Source: Desmodus rotundus (lineage: Eukaryota; Chordata; Mammalia; Chiroptera; Phyllostomidae). From it: 64,000 bases of DNA. A program made the translations under genes and the position numbers. The notes beneath the pieces were generated by a model that saw only the letters and a list, made by a program, of their open reading frames with translations, had not been told where the DNA came from and made no database searches. Shown in pieces: positions 1-11,700 of the stretch; the stretch's first letter is position 1, and every line of letters starts with the position of its first letter. The DNA is taken from assembly GCF_022682495.2 (NCBI RefSeq), contig NC_071391.1, forward strand, positions 107,615,195-107,679,194, in the 5' to 3' direction.

Positions 1-390
1 CTCTTTCTCCTCCCTGACTGCCTTAGTGACACTGCTTTGTGTGCCGCAGGTGTCAGTGAACAATGGCCTGTGGGCCAAACCCTGCCCACTGACCATTGCT
101 TTTTGTTTTGGGCTTTTTCTTTGAATTTTTAACTATGAGCTAAAAATGATTTTTAGATTTTTAAGTGGTTGACAAAAAAGTAATATGATGTATGAAAATC
201 TTATGACATTCTAATATTAGCATCCATAAACAGAGTTTTATTGGAACATAGCCATGCTCATTCATTCACTTATTGAAGGTGGCTGCTTGTGTGTTAGAAT
301 GGCAGAGCCGAGTAGTTGCAACAGGGACAGCGTGACCTGCAGAGCCTAAAATATTTGTCGTCCGGCTCTTTACAAAAGAGGGTCGTGGGC
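1..390. repeat. hAT-like MITE relic, minus orientation
   Basis: The stretch reads like the common mammalian non-autonomous hAT element whose ends are ...GTTTGCCGACCCCTG. Recognisable pieces are a TTTTATTGGAACATAGCC block at about 237, a GCAGAGCCGAGTAGTTGCAA block at about 302 and a CTGCAGAGCCTAAAATATTT block at about 337. A second copy of the same family lies at 6983-7195 in the other orientation. The family assignment is from memory. Confidence 0.6.
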
Positions 391-2478
391 TCCTTTCCCT
401 TGCGTCCTTTGCCCACGCCTCCCGCAGAGCAGCGGAGACCCAGAGACACCATTTTCACTGCTCCATGTCTATCACAGTGCAGCAGTGTTCTACAGTGGAG
501 GAAATCCTGAATACCACAAAATTTTTGTGCTTAATGTCACTCTTTTATTGCTTCATTTATTGTACATTATAGTAATTTGTTATTTTCATCTGAGATTATT
601 GGAAACAAATGATTTGTCCATTCTGCTTCCAGGTTTTATTTTTTCTGTCAACTTACATATATCAGTGGATAGCCAACTCCCTCCATTCAAGAGTCCTCTA
701 AAGTTACATTTTCTCGACTGTAGACGGAGGAGATGGCTCTCCTACGTAGTGCCTTATGTTTTCATTGAATTTATTGGTTTGCAAAACCATACAGGTTTCA
801 AGTGTTCAACTCAGTAAAACACCATCTGCACACTGCGTCGTGTACCCATCACCCCAAGTAAAGTCTCTTTCTGTCCCCGTCCCCTCCTTTGCCCAACTCC
901 AGCTAGCCCCCAGGGCCTTATATTTTAATAGAGAAATCTGTTCTATCATTCTTGTAATGTGGCGACCCCTTTGGGAGCATGTGATGGGTAAACTGCCTGG
1001 TGCAAATTGCCCTTTGAAAGCATAGGCCTGAAGTAAAAAAAAAAACATTTTCTCAGCTGGGAAGGACTTTATCCCGTTATCCTCTGGGGTGGGGGTGGCA
1101 GAGAACTTAAACTAAAATGTCATCAACAAATATAAATATAGTATCTGCTAAATCACTGAATATTTAGTAATTGCCCCAACACTCGTGCTCATAATAAAGC
1201 CTTGCCATTGCTAATCAGCAGTGGGTGTTTAAAAGCCCTTACTTAAGACAAATAAAAATTTGTTTTCTCTAATTCCTAACTACTGATCCTCTCTAGAAAA
1301 ATAGAAAACACATCTATATCATTATTCACATGGCATCCTTTGAGTATCTGAAAACCAAATCTCCCCCATTCAACAAATGGCTTTTAATTTCCTCCTGTAA
1401 TATTTTAAGTACATCTTGAGTAACCTGGAGATTTTCTTTCACAAAAGTAAGAAAGATTATAAATACAATTAAGCTGACTTCGCCTATCATCTAGTCTATT
1501 CTCCAGGAAGTTTCTCAGACTAGAGTGCTGCTGTTATGTTTTTCTTTCAGGCCAAGGGCCTGTCTTAACTATGATATAAAAGTTGTTAGGAGATAGCGTG
1601 TGGGTATGTTGGGAGGGGGACAGATGGGGAGCAAATGGTGCTTTGACAACCTAGTGACAAACTGTTGTATAACACCGGAGCTGTGACAAACATAGATTCT
1701 TGAATTAGAGTTAAACAGCAGAAATATAGGAAAGTTGAGAGACTTGGTTTGCTTATTGTTTATTAAAAAAAATCCTGGGGATTTAATTGTCAGTCTTAAC
1801 AAGGTCCAACATTAAAATGTAGTTGAGAAGGAAAAAAAACAAAGCCATTAAAATCTTGCTGCAGTACTAGACCCTGGGAAATCTTATCCTTGCCCACATT
1901 TTGCACTGCTTATCCCACAGAGTATGTTATCAAATCTGGGTATTGCATTCTGAGTGGAACAATGAAAAATGATAAATTGCTCAGTATGTTGAAGGGTGGA
2001 AATAATCTCTACCAGGCAATGGTGAAAGATGGGATAACTATGCCTGGAGAAGATAAAACTAAGAGGAGGCTGGTTATGATTTGCAAGTATTTGGAGGACT
2101 GTTATGAAAAAGGGTAGATTCATTTTAGGTGGGAGGCACCTGTGGCAGAGTTAGAGTCGAAGCCCTGGATGCAATCTCAAGCCTACCACTCACTGGCTAG
2201 AGGACTTTTGAACAACTTCCTAGTTTCTCTATGGAACATGGTATTGTCCAAATATGGCTGCAAAATGTTCCTAGTCCTAATTGGTCTTTGACCCTATCAA
2301 GAGTCTCTGACACTTTCTTGTGAACCTGGATGGACCTGTATGACTCTGCTGACTAACAGAACACAGTAGAAGTGAAGCCATGTGACTTCAAAGGCTAATT
2401 TGTGAAAGGCCATTTGGAGTCTGCCTGGACTGCAGATATTCAGACTAGATACCTAGGTGTCAGAGATGTCCCTCAAAG
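391..2478. other. DNAH6 intron sequence with weak relics
   Basis: There is no gene here. About 740-900 resembles the antisense 3' end of an old L1 (TTCATTGAATTTATTGG followed by a region reminiscent of LINE tails). About 2120-2260 resembles a MIR (GCAGAGTTAGAGTCGAAGCC, then an ACTCACTGGCTAG block). The remainder shows nothing I can name. Confidence 0.35.
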
Positions 2479-5144
2479 CAGCGATCCCCAACCCCAAGGC
2501 CCCAGACCAATACCGGTCTGTGGCCTATTAGGAACGGGCCACACAGCAGGAGGTGAGTGGCAGGCGGGCGAGTGAGTGAAGCTACATCTGTATGTACAGC
2601 CGCTCCCCATTGCTTGCATTACTGCCTGAGCTTCACCCCCTGTCAGATCAGCTGTAGCATTAGATTCTCATAGGAGCGCAAATCCTACTGTGAACTGCGC
2701 ATGCGAGGGATCTAGGTTCTAGGTTGCATGCTTCTTGTGAGAATATAATGCCTGATGATCTGAGGTGGAGCTGAGGATGTGATGTTAGTGCTGGGGAGCG
2801 GCTGCAAATACAGATTATCATTAGCAGAGAGGTTTGGCCACACAGAGACCGGAATAAATCAACTGTTTGCAGACTCATATCCAAATCCTAACAGTGAGTG
2901 GCAAGTGACAAGCTGCATCTGGTGGCAGGTTTTATAGTGGCAAGTGAGTTGATGTATTTCATTGGCACAGCTGCGTCTGGTGGCAGGCTTTAAGTCATAA
3001 TCCGACACTTTAATCTGCACGTGGCCTGCCCATTATTTTATTTACCACTTCTGTCCACGCCTCTTTTCCATACTGTGCACTTGTCTCAGTCACAGTGTTG
3101 GGAAGCCCACATGCTAACCCTAGCCAAAATGAGTGAAAAACAAAGATCACTGGAGAGCTTCCTTGAAAAGGGGGAAAGACACAATAATAGCACAAAAGAA
3201 GACTCTAAGACTGCCAACAAAAAGAAAGCTGAATTTAAAAGAAAATGCGAAGAGTTCTATTATGGGTTCATTGCAACACGTGACTCACATTCTCCAAGCC
3301 CACTTTGTGCAATGTGTGGTGCTGGCTATCCAGCGAAGCCATGGAACCTTCAAGAATGCTTCACCACATGGATACCAAGCACCCTGCATTAAAAGACAGG
3401 CTTTTGGAATTTTTCAAAAGGAAAAAAACGTGAACACGAAGAACAGAAGCAATTACTGAAGGCCACCCCTTCATCAAATGCATCTGCACTGAGAGCATCA
3501 TTCTTAGTGGCTAAACACAGTGCTAAGCTAAGGAACCCTTTACTATTGGTAAAGAGCTGGTCCTGCCTGCTGCCAAGGACATTTGTCGTGAACTTTTAGG
3601 AGAAGCTGTGGTTCAAAAGGTGGCATGTGTTCCTCTTTCGGCGAGCACCACAACCAGATGAACTGATGAAATAGCAGAGGATATGGAGGCACAATTGTTA
3701 TAGGGGATTAATGGGCCACCGTGGTACGCATTTAGGTATGTTGACAGCAAGGCAAAAATACTTGTTTTGTGTGATATATTTTTCAGGAGGATGTGCATAA
3801 GGATATGTTATGTGCATCTTTGTTGCCAACCAACACCACAGCTGCAGAATTATTCAAGTCTTTGATATCAGGAAAACTGAATCGGTCATTTTGTGTCGGT
3901 ATATGCACAGACAGAGCAGCTGCTGTGACTGGATGGCTTTCTGGTTTCAACACTCAGGTCAAAGAGGTCGCTTCTGAATGGGAGTCTACGCGCTGTGTCA
4001 TCCATAGAGAAATGCTGGCTAGCTGAAAAATGTCACCTGAACTTAACAATGTTTTGCAGGATGTGATTAAAGTTATCAACCACATTAAAATACATGCCCT
4101 TAACTCATGTCTGTTCACGCAGCACTGTGAGGAGACAGACGCAGAACACACGCATCTTACACACAGACGCGAGATGCCTTTCTAAAGGGAGATCACTGGC
4201 CAGAGTTTTTGAGTTATGAGAGCTGCTCCAGAGACTTCTTTTAGAAAACTGTCACCACTGACAGCACATTTCAGTGTCACAGAATGGGTTGCAAAACTTG
4301 CTTACATGTGTGACATATTCAACCTGCTCATCAAACTCAATCTGTCACTTCAGGGGAGAATCACAGCTGTGCTCAAGTTGGCAGAGAAAGTGGCTGCATT
4401 CAAAGCTGAACTGGCATTATGGGGGTGACAAGTGAACATTGGAATTTTTGACATGTTTCAAACAGTAGAGAATTTGAGAGGCTGAGCCAGGGCCTTCTCT
4501 CTCCCAGCTGGGGCATGACCGCCTATCTCAGCTTTCAAAAGAGTGTGAGCATTGCTTCCCAACCACAAAAGACCCTGAACTGGGAAGGAATGGATCTGTG
4601 ACCCATTTGTCAATAAGCCAGGGGAATCGACTTTGTGCTAGAAGAGGATCAACTGCTTGAGGTCACAAATGACGGTGGCCTTAAAAGTATGTTTGAGATG
4701 ACTTCAAATCTCCGTATGTTCTGGGTTAAAGTCAAGGCAGAATATCCTGATATTGCCACAAAAGCACTGAAAAGCCTGCTTCCATTCCCAACATCCTATC
4801 TTTGTGATGCAGGGTTTTCTGCAGTGACAGCAACCAAAACGAGATTACAGAGCAGACTGGACATAAGCAACATGCTTTGGGTGTCACTGTCTCCCATCAC
4901 CCTCACATGGGACTGTCTAGTCGCAGGAGAACAAGCTCAGGGCTCCTACTGATTCCGCATTATGGTGAGTTGCATAATTATTTCCTTATATCCCAATGTA
5001 ATAATAATAGAAAAAAAGTGTGTAATAAATGTAATGCACTTGAATCATCCCAAAACCATGCTCCCCACCCTTAGTCCATGGAAGAATTGTCTTCCACAAA
5101 ACCAGCCCCTGGTACCAAAATGGCTGGGGACCGCTGCCTCAAAG
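2471..5144 (+). mobile_element. Complete hAT (Charlie-like) DNA transposon with 8-bp target duplication
   Basis: The element body is 2479-5136 (2,658 bp). The ends CAGCGATCCCCAACC and, on the opposite strand, CAGCGGTCCCCAGCC are inverted repeats with two mismatches. The direct repeat CCTCAAAG at 2471-2478 and 5137-5144 is a perfect 8-bp target site duplication, the hallmark of hAT elements. Inside are remnants of a BED-finger/hATC transposase (3129-4952). The layout matches an autonomous Charlie-group element that has since decayed. It sits in the AAA4-side intron of DNAH6, in antisense to the gene. Confidence 0.88.
3129..4952 (+). pseudogene. hAT transposase relic (BED finger, catalytic part, hATC domain)
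   Basis: The transposase is read in several pieces. 3129-3392 starts MSEKQRSLESFLEKGER and has a CAMC pair reminiscent of a BED-type zinc finger. 3793-4026 contains GICTDRAAAVTGWLSGF and CVIHREMLAS, the conserved catalytic neighbourhood of Charlie transposases. 4635-4952 contains FPTSYLCDAGFSAV, the C-terminal hATC dimerisation motif. Stops and frameshifts separate the pieces, for example a TGA right after the CVIHREMLAS segment, so no protein can be made. The nearest cellular relatives are the ZBED5/FAM200-type domesticated genes, but this copy is not domesticated. Confidence 0.82.
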
Positions 5145-5561
5145 GATACTTGCAATGGATGAAAGTCAGACTCATAAGCAGATGGAATCTATGATCCTGC
5201 ATTCAACTTGTTTTTCTATAATCTTGAACCCCCCCTTCTCTAGGCATGCATATAATCAGCCTTGTTACACTGTACATGCATCTCTGTGAATGTCTTAGAC
5301 CCTTTCTTGTAATGATCCAGGGCATTTAAAACAGGAAGAAAACAATCTGCTAAGATTTAGCAAAAATAGTAACCCTGAGGGGATTCCACAGAAAGTTCAT
5401 GCATTTATATTTAAAATATTTCAAAAACAAATTTAGCAAGGTTTGCTATAGACCTTTGTCTTTCTAGTAATCTGTGTAAAGTACTTTGTACAACTTAATC
5501 TTACCTTTTAATGTAAAAGAAATTAGATCAATGCGTTATTGGGCATCTTACAGCACTATAC

Positions 5562-5716
5562 CTTGAGACGTGTTCTATAGCATCCTGGAAGAACACCAAC
5601 TTTACTTCTTTGGGATTTATAAGGTTATAATCATCGAGATAGTCCTGTAGAACATTTGCAATTTTCTCCATATCATGCATGTCGTCATAAATCCGATCAG
5701 ACTTATCTGCTCCAAA
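5562..5716 (-). CDS. DNAH6: DNAH6 exon: approach to AAA4
   Basis: The exon is 155 bp (51 codons plus 2 nt), entering in phase 0 and leaving in phase 2. It starts [18 protein letters not shown] after acceptor CTCATAG and ends [10 protein letters not shown] plus AG before donor [21 protein letters not shown] directly precedes the AAA4 P-loop exon in DNAH proteins. That exon is not visible in 1-5561, so the intron runs out of the window. Confidence 0.95.
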
Positions 5717-8700
5717 CTATGAGATGATTTATAGGAGAAGAAACAAGTTGAATCAATTCTGAGAGTATTTATATATATATATGAAACATACATGACCTTA
5801 GGAGGGAACATTATCTTATCTATGTTGCTATTTAATCATCTGCTTACATATACGCTGGGAGGGCTTTCAAAACAAGGGAATTGGGACAAATGAAGCACAG
5901 ATTTTCATGGAAAAGTGAAAGTCCACTTCATCTAACTTTTTCAAGTGGTACATTTTAATTTCAATTTTGTTTGCAATAAAATTTACACAGGAGCCCAGAG
6001 ATAGGTTTTATATTGTTCTTACTTACCTTATGCTGGTTTCATAATTTTGCTCTTAGGCTGTTGACATCAGAAAAACCAAATGGGTTCAAAATCATGCATG
6101 CAGACTGCTATGGTTTTAAAAAATCATGTCAGAATTACATATGGTTTTTACACAGCAGCCATCTAATTAAACACATCAGTGAGGATGAAATGCAGAATAG
6201 GCCGTAGGGAGCTGAGGAATGTTTGGGCCTATTGATGATGCCTGTTCTCTGCGGTAGCAACCACCCTGCGGGGAGTTTTATTTGGAAACTTTAACTACAA
6301 TGCATGTGGGCAATGCAAGAAGAGCCTGTCTTTTCCTTTGCTTTATTCCCCCATTTGATCATGATGTCACTGGAAACACACAGGAAATATAATCACCATC
6401 TGAAAGCACATTTTGGACTTTGTGTTTGATAAAATAAATTGTTTATGTTTTTCATTTGTCAGGGTTTAGCAGAGGGGCAAGGCATCGCATGCATACACTA
6501 TGGAGACGAGGCCATTCCTGTGTTTCATCAGCATTGACAGAGAGCCTGGTTCGTACCTAGCTCTGTGCAGGGATTTAGGGTGAGGAGAGCAGACATGGCT
6601 CTTCCCTCTCCCAGACACTAGGAATGTTGAACCCAAATAAGAGTCAACTTGTAAAACAAGACATCTGTCTGTCAACAATGATAGGGTGGTTAGATGGAAG
6701 ACTTATTCTAGGCAGGTTGAGAGGGTAGAATTAGGGCCCAGGTGTGGATGTTATTGGAGTGACAGATGAGGAACGGAATACAAGGAAAATTTTGCTGAAG
6801 AGGGCAGCACTGCTAACCAATGAGCTTCCCATTGCCGGAAGCATCGGAGTGAAGGCTGCACAGGCACCTGCGGTTTGGTAAGGGGCAGTCCAGTGCTGAG
6901 TTTAGAGACTAAATCTCCTTACAGATTGATACCTGATGGGTCTCTGATTCAAACTGTTATCAAAATGAATGTAACTGGATCAGGAGTCAGCAATATTTTT
7001 CTTTAAAGGACCAGATAGTAAATATTTTAGGCTTTGCAGACCTCATAATCTGTACTCTGCCTTGTAATGCTAAAGCAACCACGTAAATAGCACACAGTCA
7101 AGTGGAATTTCATGGCTGTGTTCCTACAGAACTTCATTTACAAAAGTAGGCAGAAGGCAGACTTGGACTGTAAGCCATAGTTTGCTGGTCCCTCGTCTGC
7201 ATCTTGAATCTTCACACGTGCAAAGTTCCTGTAGAATGTGAACCTGAACTTTGTGATCTTCAAATTATAAGGATTATAATTGTAATATTCATATCATTAT
7301 AATCTTCAAATGTAGTCATTAGAACATACTTGCCTTAATGAAATCTCCAAATATGATGGGCTTAGTCAAAAAATACTCCAGGCTAATTGCAATTCCAAAA
7401 TGTTTGTCTGTTCAAAAACCGAAATCAATTTTAATGTAATGAAAAGATTAAATCTAGTATTTTAATAATAAATATACAGGATAATATTAGCTTTTACTGT
7501 ACTTAGAAGCCTTAAGTACTATAAATAAAACTGAGAGAAAGCCATGTTAATACTGCACCGCTTTAGTTTGGTTGATGGTCTCCCAGATTTAAAATTAAGC
7601 ATACCTAATATTAATAAGCATTTTATTAACAGATATTGAATACATATTAATAAGAAATACTCTAGAAATATCCTGGCTTCTTATCAGACAAAATGCTGTT
7701 TCTCCTATATTCTCTCCTCTACTTAAAATTCTATACTGAATTTAAAATATTAACCCTTCTTGAATTTCAATACAATTAGTTTTATAATATTTCATATATT
7801 TATATGAGTCATTGAAGAAAAAAACTTTTACTTAGGCATGACTAAAATTCACTTTGCTTTACCCTGTATAAACTCATTTTAATTTTCCTTTATAGAAGCC
7901 ACATTGCTTTTCTACTAAAAAAAAAAAGAGCTAAATAAAGATTGATATTTACTGGCCATTTCCGTCAAAATAGCATGGAAATAGTGCTTATCTTCATTAT
8001 TAATCAGCCGATCATGGAAGACCCTTTGACATTCATGGCAAAAGAGTCTAAATATCTGCATTTCTTCTCTTATCGTCCCTGGATCACACTGGAGTATACC
8101 TGTTTTTGAGAAAAAAGAAAAAGCAAATTCTACATTTGCGGAATATATGGTATTAGTTTTATGAACCAGAAGATCCTTAAGCCCAATGTTATCCCCACAC
8201 TACCGGCAATGGATGTTTCCCAGTGGATATGCACATAGAGTAACAGTGACCTCATTTTTTGAAAGCAAAACCGATTACCCGACAACATGTTTTTTCTTGC
8301 TTTGTGCTGTTTCTTTACTTGACCGTGTGACACGGCAGACTTCACAGTGTAAGCAGTATTCCTGTCACTACTGCATCCCGTTGTAGTACGTTACGTGAAG
8401 AGTGCCATCTTTAACGTGCATATTTTCATCCAGCAACTGCCCCTCCACCCCTAACCTTTAAACTGTTTTCAAAATATCAATTTCCTCTCTTAACCTTCTT
8501 CTATGTTCCGTCCTCATCAGATGCCCCTGGTCCTTTGGGCTTCTGCTTAAATTTTTCCGAGTACTCTTTGTATTCGTATAAATTGTAACTGCAAACACAG
8601 TTCTAATAATTTCAAGTTACAATGAAAGCAGTGATGTAAAGAAATCCAGGAAGTGTTCGTTCTCCACTGGGTCCTTCACATGGGGCTCCTTCCCGTGTGC

Positions 8701-11700
8701 AGAGGAGGCTGGGTGACCTCTGCCATGTGTGCGGGTACACACGGCTGGCAGAAGGCACTATACAACGTAGCTGGTGCCATTCATGCTGCTTTGGGTAATG
8801 GGGGATCTCTATAGATAATGTTACATTGTTTTTTGCAGCTCACATTGTGTGCATGTGTATATATGTGATATATGTGATTTTATGTTCCTTGAAATGGTTA
8901 AAGGTTTAATTATTCTCAGCTAATATTTGTAAAATAAGAGCATTTCCAGGACATTTTGATAAAATGTGAGGACAAGGGAAAAGATATTCAAGATTGTAAT
9001 TATTTTGATACTTCTTGGATACTTTATGATTTCGTCGGAGATAAAATGCATCCTGAACTTTGAGGCTCAGAAATTACCTAAAAAATAAGTTGAAAGACAA
9101 TGGGGAAGAATGATAAATAAATGACTAGATTAGACAACGTCTGAGGACCAGGGAGTGAGTCCAAAGCAATTCACTAAAGAAACAAAGCCAGGCTCCAGTG
9201 TTTTCTAGGAAAAATTAGTTCCTGAATTCAAGGACCAAGCTGCTAATACAGGAGGTTAAATTGTAGTGGAGGAGGGATACAAGTGTCCTCCTGTGGCAAG
9301 CGTGGTGTGCCAGCTCCGAGAGCCCTGGGGGAGGAGGAAGGTTACAGGCAAAAAAGGGAAAGGAGAGGTTCAGAGCCATCAGAATGCGAGTGGGAAGGTA
9401 AGGGACCCGTGGTAAGAACTGAGCACTAGGGAGGGCCAACAGGGTGGTCGGTGATCTTAAAGCCAGGCTTCAGCTCCTACCATCAACCTTTATCTCCTCG
9501 TTCATTCCCTGCCTTTTAAATATACAATAGATCTCATCTGTGTTTGGAAATGAATGAGATTTTGATGAGGACAGAGAAGGAAGCAGGATTTTGGAGAGCC
9601 CAGTCATTGTTTTACATGGAAGTGCTTGAGAGCTTTCACTTATGTTACTTCACAGATATTTAAAACATACTTACATAATTCAGTTTGTTTGAATCTTTGT
9701 GAGAATAAAATATTGAATGGTGTAGAAACAAGGGAACTGGACGGGGAGTCAGCACTGGGTGGGAAGAGAGAAGATCACCGAACAACTAAGAGTTGATGTC
9801 CTGAGGCACAAAATACGGTGAGGACTTGGTCTAAGTATTGTAAAAGAGTTCTTTCAGTTCAGACGTTCTGTGACATCCATTCATTCATCATTCAGTGCCA
9901 GGCACGATTCTAGGCACTGGGTGAACTGAACAAACAGCCGTCATGGAACTGACATTCTATTGGGGAGACAGAGACACAAACACATATGCCGAGAAATACC
10001 TAGGGTATGTTTTCAAATAGTAAGTGATATAAAGGGATGTAGAGAGGAAGAGGAGGAGGTGACATTTGAACAGGGGAAGTGAGTCATGTGGATATCTGAG
10101 GTGAGAACATTCCAAGGGATGTACAGGGGCCCCTGGCAGGCCCTATTTCAGGAGCACCAAGGAGGTGGTAGCAGCCAGGAGGAAAGTGGTAGGTAATGAA
10201 GTCAGGAGGCTGCTGGTTCCAGACCCGACACAGCCTCAGTCCCAAGGCAGGTGACAGGGAAGCAGCCTCGGGAGTCTGCCTGCTGTGTGTAGGGCAGAGC
10301 TTGATTTAAGTTTGGGTAAGCGGGTAGCTGGAAGCGGAGACCAGAGACAGACAGTAGGCTTTCTCTGTTAGGTATCCTGACGAGACATGGCAGTAGTTTG
10401 GGCAAGAGTGGTAGTGGATGGAGTGCTAAGCAATGACTAGATTTGGAATATATTTTGAAGTTAAAGCCATTGGGGACATTGATGGATTGGATGGGAATCA
10501 TTAAGGAATGAGAGCAAACAAGGATGCCCCAAAGCTGATGGCCAGAGCAGCTAATGGTAGCCCCCTTATCTGGGTCAGGGTACACATGGCTGGGAAGGAG
10601 GCAAAAAGCAGGAATTTAGACCTGCCAAGTTTAAGAACTCCAACTGGATTTCCAAGTAAGGTTGTTGAGAAGGGAGCTGAACATACAAATCAGACACTAG
10701 AGGAGAGGGGAAGCTGGAGGCAGACAGTCAAGCATCATCTCTGAGTAGATGCATTTAATGCCGTGGAATTGACTGAGATTACCTAGGCAGTAAGTGTAGA
10801 CAAAAAGAGGACTGAAGTAAGAGCTCTGGGGCACCCAAACATTTTGAGGTAGGGAAGAAGAGGGGCTGCTATTAAAGGGGACTAAGCAGCAGCAACCAGT
10901 GAGAGGAGGGAATCCAGGAGAGTGTGTGCCCTAGCAGGTCAGAGAATGAAGGGTTTCAGCAGCAGGCCGGGTGTTGTGCCTAATGGTACAGGGAGGTTAA
11001 GGTTCAAACTGCGGACTGATGGATTTGCAAAATAGAGAGGTGGGGAAGAGTAGTTGAGTGCAGTGTCAGGCACAAAAGCTTAATTGGAATACACTAGAGA
11101 GTGGAACTGGAGGAAATGAGGGTACAGTGAGGCAAGACCATTCTTTAAGGGGTCTTTTTTGAAAGGCAGAGAAAATGCAGAGGTAGCAGCAGGGGATATG
11201 GTGCCTAAAGAGAATTATTTGTTAAGATGGGAGGTATTGTGGCAGGTTTTTATGCTGTTAGTAATGATCCAACTGTTAGGAATGATCCAACAGAAGAGGA
11301 AACATCAGTGATGCAGAAGAGAAACAGGAATGATAAAAGCAAAATCCTTGCCCAGGCAGGAGGAGCTGGGATTCAGTGTCTGAGGGGTTACTGAGAGGAG
11401 CAGAAACATCTCAGCTACTGCAGGAGGGGAGGGGGATGCAGGTTGTCTGAGAGATTTGGAAGGTGAGGCAGTTCTGGTCTGATTGCTTCTATGTTTTTCA
11501 GTGAAATAAGAGGAAAGGTCTATGGGCCCTTGTATGTCCTCCTTGGAGAAGTGCCCATTCAGGTCCTGTGCCCATTTTTTAATTGGATTGTTTGTCTTCC
11601 TGATGTTGAGTCATATGAGTCCTTTATATATTTTGGAGATCAAACCCTGGTCTGATGTATCGTTGACAAATATGTTCTCCCATACAGTGGGTTCCCTTTG

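Noticed and set aside
3129..4952. Domesticated ZBED-like gene from the hAT transposase
   Set aside because: Stops and frameshifts interrupt all domains, so no host protein can be encoded.
1..5561. Search for the AAA4 P-loop exon (GVGGTGKQS) of DNAH6
   Set aside because: No complementary sequence for this motif or its flanks was found. The exon must lie outside the window.
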